Origin: JBCDCB01 sp039182735
GTDB lineage: Bacteria > Planctomycetota > Phycisphaerae > Phycisphaerales > UBA1924
Length of the DNA: 64,000 nt
Reading direction: 5' to 3'
Assembly: GCA_039182735.1 (NCBI GenBank)
Contig: JBCDCB010000006.1
Coordinates: 1-64,000 of the forward strand
Notes under the pieces: generated by a model
Databases searched by the model: none
What the model was told of the DNA's origin: nothing
Seen by the model: only the letters and a program-made list of their open reading frames with translations
Shown here: piece after piece, positions 8,333-15,606 of the stretch
Layout of the letters: the number at the start of each line of letters is the position of its first letter
Numbering within the stretch: the stretch's first letter is position 1
Position numbers and translations under genes: made by a program

Positions 8333-9130
8333 TCAGTTGCCGGACGGCGGGCCACCCGCGCGCGCGAAGGGTTCTTCGCCGCGCAGGCGTCGGGCCGCGT
8401 CGGCGAGTAAGCGCGCGTCGGTCGAGACCATCAGATGCCCCAGCGACCACCAGGGAGTGCGCACCCACATCGGCTCCACTCCGGGCGGTGCGGTCTGCTT
8501 GGCGCCGACCCAGACATCGCGCGTGCGCCCGTAGGGCGTGAGGCGATCGCGCGGCACGCCCTCGCCGCGCTCCAGCGCCGCGTCGAGTTGCGCCAACCGA
8601 TCCGATCCCGGTTTCATGTCGCGTGCCGCCGAATCGAGCGCGATCCACCGCGCGAGCTGCGCGCCGCGGTGCGGCGTCGCGAGCGTAAACAGACGGTGTA
8701 CGCGTAGGCGGGGGATGCCGAGCGCTGCGCTCGTGGACGGAAGCGACGCGAAGCGGCTGAGCAGGCCGCCCATGGAGACCGCGATGACATCGACTTCGAC
8801 CGTCTCGCCGTCGTGCTCGCCCCACGCGTTCACAACTCGAGAAACGGAGTGCCGCGCGGCCGACTCGAACGAACCGCACGAGAAGTACGACACCGGGAGC
8901 ACGCGGCTCGCGTCGCACGCGAAGACCGAGCGGAAGACGCGCGCGTTGTGCCGCGCCAGCAGCGGCCACGCGCGCCAGCCGGCGATGCAGACGATCGGTC
9001 GCGTGAGGGGCTTCCGATCACGGCGCATGCGCGCGAGATCTCGTTGCGCGTCGGCAATAGAGAGGTCGAAGTCCGGGTTGCCGCGTGTCACGCGTCCGGC
9101 TCTGGCTGCGGATGCGGTGTGTTCAGCCAT
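8333..9130 (-). CDS. alpha/beta hydrolase, paralogue of the downstream lipoprotein
   Basis: The 265-residue protein contains AVSMGGL (serine 119), 'RLFTLATPHRGA' and a C-terminal 'TPWWSLGHLMVSTDARLLADAARRLRGEEPF', all mirrored in the neighbouring lipoprotein hydrolase. With the ATG at 9130 there is no lipobox or signal peptide, so this copy would be cytoplasmic while its sister is lipid-anchored. The start overlaps the end of plsC by 43 nt, which fits translational coupling. An open frame extends further upstream but only in the shadow of plsC and lacks hydrolase similarity. Function beyond ester hydrolysis is unknown. Confidence 0.75.
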   Translation of the reverse strand: MAEHTASAARAGRVTRGNPDFDLSIADAQRDLARMRRDRKPLTRPIVCIAGWRAWPLLARHNARVFRSVFACDASRVLPVSYFSCGSFESAARHSVSRVVNAWGEHDGETVEVDVIAVSMGGLLSRFASLPSTSAALGIPRLRVHRLFTLATPHRGAQLARWIALDSAARDMKPGSDRLAQLDAALERGEGVPRDRLTPYGRTRDVWVGAKQTAPPGVEPMWVRTPWWSLGHLMVSTDARLLADAARRLRGEEPFARAGGPPSGN

Positions 9131-9816
9131 GCGGCGCGATCGTCTCCGGGGCCGGGCGCCGGGTACCTGCCGGCGCTCGCGCTTCGCAGCATCGTTCGGA
9201 GTTCGAGCCGCAGGGTTTCGACGCGCTCTTCGAGCGCGCAGATCGCGCCGTCGGCACCGAGTTCGATCAGTTCGCGCGATTCGATCGGCTCGCCAAACGC
9301 GCAGGCGACACGCTTGCCCAGCAGGCTCGGGAGCTTCTGCCCCCTGGGCCACGCGTCGAAGCAGCCCTCGATCGCCGCAGGCACGACGACGCATCCGCCC
9401 TTTTTGATGAGCAGCCACGTGCCGCGCTTGAAGGGCTTGAGCGCGCCGTCGGGCGTGCGCGCCCCCTCCGCGAAGATGACGACCGCCTTGCCATCGCCCA
9501 GACGTGTGAGCGCTTCGCGGATCGCGGGCATGTCCGACTCGCCCGGCGTGATCGGGATCGCGTTGACCGCGCGGATCACCTTGCCAAAAAACCCCGAGAA
9601 AAGCGTGACCCGCGCGAGGTAGTGCGTCTGGCGGTGCAGGATTCCGCCGCCGATCAGCGGCGGGTCGAGGTGCGACTGGTGGTTCGCCACGATGATCACC
9701 GCGCCCTGCTTCGGCACACGGTCCTTGCGCAGGTACCGCACGCGGTAGAAGAGCGTAGTGAAGAGCAGGATCGCGTAGTCGATCGACCAGAACAGCAGCG
9801 GCTGCAGACGGCTCAC
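9088..9816 (-). CDS. plsC: 1-acyl-sn-glycerol-3-phosphate acyltransferase family protein (PlsC-like)
   Basis: The 242-residue protein has the acyltransferase catalytic motif NHQSHLD (45-51; NHx4D) and the substrate-binding motif FAEGART (115-121), plus the proline-containing 'VVVPAAIEG' block. One N-terminal membrane helix is visible (about 7-25). The family moves an acyl chain to lysophosphatidic acid in membrane phospholipid synthesis. The GTG start at 9816 lies only 4 nt after the cmk stop, and cmk-plsC neighbours are common in other bacteria, so cotranscription is very likely. Confidence 0.88.
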   Translation of the reverse strand: MSRLQPLLFWSIDYAILLFTTLFYRVRYLRKDRVPKQGAVIIVANHQSHLDPPLIGGGILHRQTHYLARVTLFSGFFGKVIRAVNAIPITPGESDMPAIREALTRLGDGKAVVIFAEGARTPDGALKPFKRGTWLLIKKGGCVVVPAAIEGCFDAWPRGQKLPSLLGKRVACAFGEPIESRELIELGADGAICALEERVETLRLELRTMLRSASAGRYPAPGPGDDRAAWLNTPHPQPEPDA

Positions 9817-9820
9817 GCGT

Positions 9821-10609
9821 TCACCCCGCACCGGTCTCGGCGTGATCGCGCACCGCCTCGCGCACGATCCGCACGATCTCATCGACCACCGCCGAGCGCG
9901 TGAGCAGCGACGTGTCGAGCTCGACCGCGTCGTCCGGTTTGGTGAGCGGGCCTACCGCGCGGTTCATATCGCGCTCGTCTCGCTGGCGCAGTTCCTCTTC
10001 GATTTGATCGACGTTTGCCGGCACGCCCGACGTGAGCAGCTGCGCCGCGCGACGCTCGGCCCGCACGCGAGGCGACGCGAACAGAAAGATCTTGACCTCG
10101 GCTTGGGGAAAGACCACCGAGCCCTGGTCGCGCCCTTCGCTCAGCAGGCGCGGGTGCTCGCGCCCGATCCGTCGCTGCGCCTCGACCAGGACCTCGCGCA
10201 CTTCGGGCAACGCCGAGACGGGCGAGACCGCGGAATCGACGTCGGGCTGGCGCAGACGCAGCGGATCGATCGCCTTGCCGTGCAGCGTGATACGCGGGGG
10301 CGCGTCGTGCTCCTCGGCGCTGTACGAGAGCTCGGACTCACGCAGCGCCTTGGCCACGGCGGGACCCTCGTCGAGCGGGATCCCGCTGCGTAGCGCGAGC
10401 AGCGTCGCGGCGCGATACATCGCACCGGTGTCGAGGAACCACAGCCCGAGCGTGCGCGCGGCGAGGCGGCTCACCGAAGACTTGCCGGCGCCGGCGGGGC
10501 CGTCGATCGTCACGATCGTGCGCACGGTATCGGGCTTGCGCTCGATCTCGCTCGTCACGCCTTCCGCTCCGCTCTGGATCCCGTCGGTTGCTGCGCTGGG
10601 TGCCGGCAT
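9821..10609 (-). CDS. cmk: Cytidylate kinase
   Basis: The 262-residue protein phosphorylates CMP and dCMP to the diphosphates using ATP. It has the P-loop GPAGAGKSS (37-45), the substrate-binding LDTGAMYRA (59-67) and EGRDQGSVVFP (158-168), all Cmk hallmarks; the last normally reads EGRDIGTVVFP. About 30 residues precede the first beta strand, a little longer than the usual start. GGAGG lies 4 nt before the ATG at 10609. An in-frame start nearer the P-loop cannot be excluded. It is the first gene of a run with plsC and the hydrolases. Confidence 0.93.
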   Translation of the reverse strand: MPAPSAATDGIQSGAEGVTSEIERKPDTVRTIVTIDGPAGAGKSSVSRLAARTLGLWFLDTGAMYRAATLLALRSGIPLDEGPAVAKALRESELSYSAEEHDAPPRITLHGKAIDPLRLRQPDVDSAVSPVSALPEVREVLVEAQRRIGREHPRLLSEGRDQGSVVFPQAEVKIFLFASPRVRAERRAAQLLTSGVPANVDQIEEELRQRDERDMNRAVGPLTKPDDAVELDTSLLTRSAVVDEIVRIVREAVRDHAETGAG

Positions 10610-10635
10610 GGAGCCTCCGTCGTGGTGCGCATCGG

Positions 10636-11427
10636 TCAGGACGCCGCGGCTTCGATCAGCGCCGCAACGCGTTCGCTCGCGGCCTGCAGCGCCGGGATCG
10701 GATCGCCCTTGCCTTGGTAGGCCAGCGAGAACCGCCCGTCGTACCCCACGGCGCGGATCGTCTCGAACATCGTGTCGAAGTCGTACCCGCCCCGGTGCCC
10801 GCCCTCGTCGAAGTCCCCGATCGTCGCGAGCACGTCCCCCGCGTATGGCGTCAGCGCGCGCAGGTACTCGCTCGCGTCGCCCTGCTCGGCGGCGACCGCG
10901 AAGTCGGGGAACGAACCGATCCGGAACCCGCCGACCTTGCGGATCATGCCCGTCAGACCCGTGGGCTCACCCGTCAGGGGGCCGCTCGGCATCATCAGCA
11001 GGTTGAGCTCGGACCGTTCCGCCTGCGCCATCAGCACCTTGAGCGATTCGGCGACGCGGTCGGCCGTCTGTTCATCGCCCTTGTCCGAGAGCTTGATCAC
11101 CACGCCCGAACAGCCCAAGCGGTGCCCCACACGCAGCACGCGTGCGAGCCGCGTCGTGGCGGCTTCCGAGGCGCCCTCGCCCTTCTTGCCGATCTCGTGC
11201 GATTGGTCCTCCACGAGCAGCAGGCACGGGCAGCCGGCCTTATCCGCGGAGTCGCGCAGGCGATCGATCTCCGCTTCGGTCCAGCCGGCGAGCATCGACG
11301 TCGGGACGTTCAGCCCGTGGAGTTCGACGCGCTCGCGCACGAACGACGGAACCCGCAAGAGGTCTTCCGGCGCGTCGGGCTTCCCGAGGCGTCCCTGGAA
11401 CGAGCTGGCGGAAAAGGTCAAGAGCAT
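10636..11427 (-). CDS. Sugar phosphate isomerase/epimerase-like TIM-barrel protein
   Basis: The 263-residue protein has the layout of the xylose-isomerase-like (AP endonuclease 2) TIM-barrel superfamily: repeated beta-alpha units ending in acidic or histidine residues, such as 'PCLLLVEDQSHE', 'IGSFPDF', 'VLATIGDFDEGGHRGGYDF' and 'DGRFSLAYQGKGDP'. The metal-ligand pattern is not fully clear, so the enzyme type and substrate remain open. It is probably cytoplasmic. It is divergent from gcvH and lies 26 nt upstream of cmk on the same strand, so it may lead that operon. A weak TAGATT box lies 10 nt before the ATG. Confidence 0.65.
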   Translation of the reverse strand: MLLTFSASSFQGRLGKPDAPEDLLRVPSFVRERVELHGLNVPTSMLAGWTEAEIDRLRDSADKAGCPCLLLVEDQSHEIGKKGEGASEAATTRLARVLRVGHRLGCSGVVIKLSDKGDEQTADRVAESLKVLMAQAERSELNLLMMPSGPLTGEPTGLTGMIRKVGGFRIGSFPDFAVAAEQGDASEYLRALTPYAGDVLATIGDFDEGGHRGGYDFDTMFETIRAVGYDGRFSLAYQGKGDPIPALQAASERVAALIEAAAS

Positions 11428-11493
11428 CGTCCCGTGGAATCTACCCGACCGGTGGCGGGCCCGCAGCCCACCGCAATCCGGCCCGGCTCACGC

Positions 11494-11499
11494 TATCTT
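11494..11499 (+). promoter_or_regulatory. -10-like box of gcvH
   Basis: TATCTT ends 7 nt before the gcvH ATG at 11507, with only pyrimidine-rich sequence between (ttctgt). No ribosome site is present, so gcvH is probably leaderless. Confidence 0.5.
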
Positions 11500-11506
11500 C
11501 TTCTGT

Positions 11507-11890
11507 ATGAGCATCCCCTCCGATCGCCGGTACTCCGACACGCACGAGTGGTTCAAGATCGACGGGTCCACCGTCACCATCGGGATCACCAAGTTCGCCG
11601 TGGACGAACTCACGGACATCACATATGTGCAGATGCACGACGTCGGGACGTCGATCGAGCAGGGCGGGACGATCGGCGAGGTCGAGTCGGTCAAGGCCAC
11701 GAGCGATATCTACTCCGCCGTCGCCGGCGAAATCAGCGAGGTCAACGGCGCGCTCGATGAAGACCCCGCCACGCTCAACACCGATCCCTACGAAGCCGGC
11801 TGGCTCATCAAGCTCAACGCGGGCGACACCTCCGCGCTCGACGACCTCATGGACGCCGCGGCGTACGAGGCGAAGTACGGCGCCTCCTGA
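11507..11890 (+). CDS. gcvH: Glycine cleavage system H protein
   Basis: This 127-residue protein is the lipoyl carrier that shuttles the aminomethyl group between the P, T and L proteins. The lipoylated lysine is K63 in GEVESVKATSDIYS, and the family's 'YSDTHEWFKIDG' start and 'YEAGWLIKL' end are present. The length is the normal one. No gcvT or gcvP is in the window, so the rest of the system must lie elsewhere. The start is fixed by the domain beginning; an open frame upstream belongs to no recognisable protein. It precedes an ABC transporter operon by 29 nt, which appears to have its own promoter. Confidence 0.95.
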   Translation: MSIPSDRRYSDTHEWFKIDGSTVTIGITKFAVDELTDITYVQMHDVGTSIEQGGTIGEVESVKATSDIYSAVAGEISEVNGALDEDPATLNTDPYEAGWLIKLNAGDTSALDDLMDAAAYEAKYGAS

Positions 11891-11905
11891 CCCACGCCGA
11901 CGCGC

Positions 11906-11911
11906 TACCCT
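11906..11911 (+). promoter_or_regulatory. -10-like box of the ABC transporter operon
   Basis: TACCCT ends 8 nt before the ATG at 11920 in the 29-nt gap after gcvH. There is no Shine-Dalgarno between. Confidence 0.4.
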
Positions 11912-11919
11912 CACATCCC

Positions 11920-12654
11920 ATGATCCGATGCACCGACGTGCACAAGTCGTACCGTCTTGGCGATCGCACCGTGCCCGCCGTGCGCGGCGCAACACTTCAG
12001 ATCGACAAGCCGGGCTTCTACGGGCTCATGGGACCGTCGGGCAGCGGGAAGAGCACGCTGCTCCATCTCCTCGCCGGGCTCGATCGGCCCGACGAAGGCG
12101 AGATCGACGTCGATGGCAAACGCCTCGACACACTCAATGAAGCCGGGCTCACCGCGTACCGGCGCGAGTCCATCGGCATCATCTTCCAGCAGTTCAACCT
12201 CATCTCCACCATGAGCGCCCGCGAGAACGTCGCGCTGCCGGGCATCCTCGCCGGCAAGAACGAACGCGAGCTCAGCGCCCGCGCCGACGACCTGCTCTCA
12301 CGGCTCGGGCTTGAGGGTCGCGGCGATCACCGACCCGACGCGCTCAGCGGCGGCGAACAGCAACGCGTCGCCATCGCGCGAGCCCTGCTCTTCGAGCCTT
12401 CGCTCATCCTCGCCGACGAGCCGACCGGCAACCTCGACAGCGCTTCGAGCGAACGCCTGTGGGCGCTGCTCGCGGACGTCGCGCGCGAACGCGACACGAC
12501 CATCCTCATGGTCACCCACGAGCCCGCCGCCGCCGCGCACTGCAGGACCGTCTACTGCATCCGCGACGGCGTCATCAGCGGGCACATCAACACGGAGGAC
12601 CTCGATGCGAGCGGCGTGGCGGCTGAGTACCAACGCCTTGGGCGGTCGGCGTAG
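11920..12654 (+). CDS. ABC transporter ATP-binding protein (MacB/LolD type)
   Basis: The 244-residue ATPase has Walker A GPSGSGKST (38-46), the Q-loop 'FQQFNLISTMSARENV', the signature LSGGEQQR (142-149), Walker B with ADEPTGNLD (165-173) and the switch histidine in 'MVTHEP'. The 'TGNLD' wording and small size place it with the MacB/LolD/FtsE group, which works with FtsX-type permeases. The permease gene overlaps its end by 50 nt in another frame, so the two form one transporter. The substrate is unknown; lipoproteins, peptides or other envelope molecules are typical for the group. Confidence 0.92.
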   Translation: MIRCTDVHKSYRLGDRTVPAVRGATLQIDKPGFYGLMGPSGSGKSTLLHLLAGLDRPDEGEIDVDGKRLDTLNEAGLTAYRRESIGIIFQQFNLISTMSARENVALPGILAGKNERELSARADDLLSRLGLEGRGDHRPDALSGGEQQRVAIARALLFEPSLILADEPTGNLDSASSERLWALLADVARERDTTILMVTHEPAAAAHCRTVYCIRDGVISGHINTEDLDASGVAAEYQRLGRSA

Positions 12655-15166
12655 CAGGACGCTCCTGCTCATCGCCGCCGTCGCCATGTCCACCGCGCTC
12701 GTATCGAGCGTGGCGTGCGCGCTCGCCTCGCTCACCGAGGGCATGGCCTTCCGCGTGACGAGCGCCCTGGGCCGCGCCGACCTGCGTGTGAAGCACGTCG
12801 CCGAAGAGCGTTTCGACGCCTCGCTGCTCGAAGTTGTCCGCGCCGATCCCCGCGTGCTGACCGCGTCACCGCTTTCGCAGGGCGCGCTGCCGCTGATCGT
12901 CCCCGAGTCCGGTGCGATGGCTTCGCCGCTCGCGCAGGGCATCGATCCGGCGACCGAGTACGAACTCACAACCCCGGAACTGGACGCCGGGCGCGCGATC
13001 GCGGGCGACGGCGAGATCGTGCTCAACGCCGCCTCCGCCGAGGTGCTGGGCGTCTCGGTCGGCGACACGCTCGAAGTCGCACGTTTCGGCGATCCGATCG
13101 AACTCACCGTCGTCGGCATCGAAGCCAAACGCGCGATCGAACTCGTCACCAAGCCCGTCGTCACCGTCTCACTCAGCGCCCTCGAAGCGGCCACGGGCAA
13201 GACAGATCTCAGCGAGATCAAGATCGCGCTCGCGGACGGCACCGACGCTCGGGCGGTCGCCGACGAACTCGCCGCGGGCATGCCCGAGAACGTCATGGTG
13301 CAGACGACCGAACGCGTCACGAGCGGCATCGCGACCAACGTCCGCGCCAACGAGTTCATGTTCCTGCTCGCGTCGATCCTCTCCTACATCGGCAGCGCCT
13401 TCATCGTGCTCACCGGCATGACGACCAACGTCGTCGAACGCCAACGCGAGCTCGCCATCCTCCGCAGCATCGGCGCGACGCGCACGCAGATCGCGTCTTC
13501 ACAGCTGATGGTCGGCGCGCTGCTCGGCGCACTCGGCGCCTGCATCGGACTCCCGCTCGGCATCGCGCTGGCCGGCACGCTCGCGATCGCGCTCCCCGAC
13601 CGCCTGCCCGCGGGCCTCGCGCTGCCGCCGACGGAACTCTCGATCGCCTTCGCCGGCGCTGTGCTCGCCGGGCTGTTCGGCGCAGCGGTCCCGGCGATCA
13701 ACGCCGCGCGCACGAGCCCGCTTCGATCCTTCGGCATGCGCGCGCAGCGCACCAGCGCCCGCGCGATCGTCGTCGTCTCGATCCTCGGCGTGCTGGGCGT
13801 GCTCTCCCAGCTCGTCATCGTCGGCGTCCCGGACGACGGGCAGGTCGTCTTCTGGGCCTACGCGCTCTTCGGCCTGCCCGCGATGTTCACCGGGTACTTC
13901 TTCCTCGCCGTGCCCGTCGCGATCGGCGTCGCGATGCTCGTCGCCCCGCCGCTCTCACGCATCCTCCGACTGCCCGGCGGCACGCTCAAGAACACGATCC
14001 TCGCCACGCCCATGCGTCACGGCTTCACCGCCGGTGCATTGATGGTCGGGCTCGCCATGATGGTCTCTATCTGGACTAACGGCCGCGCGGTGCTCAACGA
14101 CTGGATCGCCTCCATCGAGTTCCCCGACGCCTTCGTCAACGGGTGGGACGGCATCTCGGCCGAGCAGCGCGCTCGCATCGATTCGCTCGATTTCGTCACC
14201 GGCACTGTCGCGATCACCCTGCAACGCGTCGAATCCAGCGCCTTCGGCGTCGCCGGCATCCGAGACTTCAAAACCACGTTCGTCGCCTTCGAGCCAGAAC
14301 CCTTCTTCGAGATGACCAACCTGCACTGGGTCGCGGGCGATCCCGACGTCGCCATCCCGCGGCTCAAGGAGGGCGGCGCCGTCCTCGTCGCACAGGAGTT
14401 CCTCGTCGCGCGCGACGGCTTCGGCATCGGCGACACGTTCACCATCCAGCGCAACGGCGAGCCCTTCGACTTCGAAATCGTCGGCGCCGTCTCCTCGCCA
14501 GGACTCGACCTCGTCAACAAGTACTTCGACATCGGCAAGGAGTACGCCAACCAGGCCCTGCACTCCGTCTTCGGCTCGCGCGATGACCTCGCGCGCGTCT
14601 TCGGCAGCGAACGCATCAACCTCCTGCAGGTCGGGCTCGCCGACAACGTCTCCGATGCCGACGCGACCGAGCAGCTCCGCGCGGCGCTCGGCACCGGGCC
14701 CTTCGTCGTCGGCAGCGGACGCGAAATCAAACAGGGCATCATCGACGTCGGCGTCGGCTCGATGCGCGTGGCCACCGCCATCGCCATCGCGGCCATGTTC
14801 ATCGGGTGCCTCGGCGTCGGGAACATCGTCATGGCGGGCATCGACGCGCGGCGCTTCGAGTTCGGCGTCCTCCGCGCCGTCGGCGCGCGCGGCACGCTCG
14901 TCGGGCGACTCATCCTCGGCGAGGTCATCATCATCGCCCTCACCGCGTGCGTCATCGGCACGCTCATGGGCATCCAGGGATCGTGGGCCGGCATCCGCTT
15001 GCACGAACTGCTCGCGGGCATCCGCCTGCACCTGCGCCCGCCGACCGAGATGGTCCTGCTCGGGTGGGGCGTGCTGACGACGCTCACTGTCGTCATCGTG
15101 CTGCCGATGCTGATCCGCGTCTCGTGCACGAAGCCGCGCGAACTGCTGTTCAGCGTGAAGGGGTAG
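12605..15166 (+). CDS. FtsX-like ABC transporter permease
   Basis: The 853-residue protein has an N-terminal membrane helix (about 18-42), a large periplasmic domain, then a block of helices with the FtsX-family 'NVVERQRELAILRSIGATRTQI' loop. A second periplasmic domain and a second helix block ending with 'RRFEFGVLRAVGARGTLVGRLI' follow, the same loop repeated. This doubled arrangement resembles long permeases with two FtsX domains. Its start inside the end of the ATPase gene (ATG at 12605) fits the signal-anchor helix and implies translational coupling. Together they should move an envelope component out of the inner membrane using ATP. Confidence 0.9.
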   Translation: MRAAWRLSTNALGGRRSRTLLLIAAVAMSTALVSSVACALASLTEGMAFRVTSALGRADLRVKHVAEERFDASLLEVVRADPRVLTASPLSQGALPLIVPESGAMASPLAQGIDPATEYELTTPELDAGRAIAGDGEIVLNAASAEVLGVSVGDTLEVARFGDPIELTVVGIEAKRAIELVTKPVVTVSLSALEAATGKTDLSEIKIALADGTDARAVADELAAGMPENVMVQTTERVTSGIATNVRANEFMFLLASILSYIGSAFIVLTGMTTNVVERQRELAILRSIGATRTQIASSQLMVGALLGALGACIGLPLGIALAGTLAIALPDRLPAGLALPPTELSIAFAGAVLAGLFGAAVPAINAARTSPLRSFGMRAQRTSARAIVVVSILGVLGVLSQLVIVGVPDDGQVVFWAYALFGLPAMFTGYFFLAVPVAIGVAMLVAPPLSRILRLPGGTLKNTILATPMRHGFTAGALMVGLAMMVSIWTNGRAVLNDWIASIEFPDAFVNGWDGISAEQRARIDSLDFVTGTVAITLQRVESSAFGVAGIRDFKTTFVAFEPEPFFEMTNLHWVAGDPDVAIPRLKEGGAVLVAQEFLVARDGFGIGDTFTIQRNGEPFDFEIVGAVSSPGLDLVNKYFDIGKEYANQALHSVFGSRDDLARVFGSERINLLQVGLADNVSDADATEQLRAALGTGPFVVGSGREIKQGIIDVGVGSMRVATAIAIAAMFIGCLGVGNIVMAGIDARRFEFGVLRAVGARGTLVGRLILGEVIIIALTACVIGTLMGIQGSWAGIRLHELLAGIRLHLRPPTEMVLLGWGVLTTLTVVIVLPMLIRVSCTKPRELLFSVKG

Positions 15167-15179
15167 TACTGATCATCGG

Positions 15180-15551
15180 CTATCGCATCATGGATAGGTC
15201 ATAGCACGCAGTCACGAGCAAGATCCCGACGAAGCTCGCGATGAGACTGACTCGGACACTGTCCATCCACGATGATACCAAGCGCCAGCGCAGCACAACG
15301 GCTTGCGCTATCGCGTGGACGACCACTTTCAGCAGCACGAACAGGTTCCACGCGACCTCCGTTCCGATCAGGTACCACAAGCCGATACCGATTCCCACTA
15401 AGAAGAATAAACTCAGCACCGCGGTCGAGTACGCCTTGGCATAGCCCGGAAGCTGTCCTGTCACGAGCCGGACACCGAGTTCGATCACGAATGCACCGAG
15501 CAGCCCCAACACAAATGGTCCCACGATCAGGATGAGGAAGAACACCGGCAT
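15180..15551 (-). CDS. Small four-helix membrane protein, unknown function
   Basis: The 123-residue protein has four hydrophobic segments (about 3-25, 38-63, 66-89 and 97-117) and almost no soluble part. I recognise no family. The ATG at 15551 has a clear GGAGG 6 nt upstream, better than the GTG 21 nt earlier. Its base composition is visibly less GC-rich than its neighbours, with codons such as AAA, AAT and ATA, which hints at late acquisition or weak selection. It ends 13 nt from the stop of the convergent permease gene and starts back to back with uvrB. Confidence 0.7.
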   Translation of the reverse strand: MPVFFLILIVGPFVLGLLGAFVIELGVRLVTGQLPGYAKAYSTAVLSLFFLVGIGIGLWYLIGTEVAWNLFVLLKVVVHAIAQAVVLRWRLVSSWMDSVRVSLIASFVGILLVTACYDLSMMR

Positions 15552-15595
15552 CGCAACCTCCGAAGATCCCACGCTTCACAGACTCGATCCACGCC

Positions 15596-15601
15596 TACGG
15601 T
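15596..15601 (+). promoter_or_regulatory. Possible -10-like box of uvrB
   Basis: TACGGT ends 5 nt before the ATG at 15607 and no ribosome site is visible. It is weaker than the other boxes of this type. No SOS box was found by eye. Confidence 0.3.
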
Positions 15602-15606
15602 TCCCG

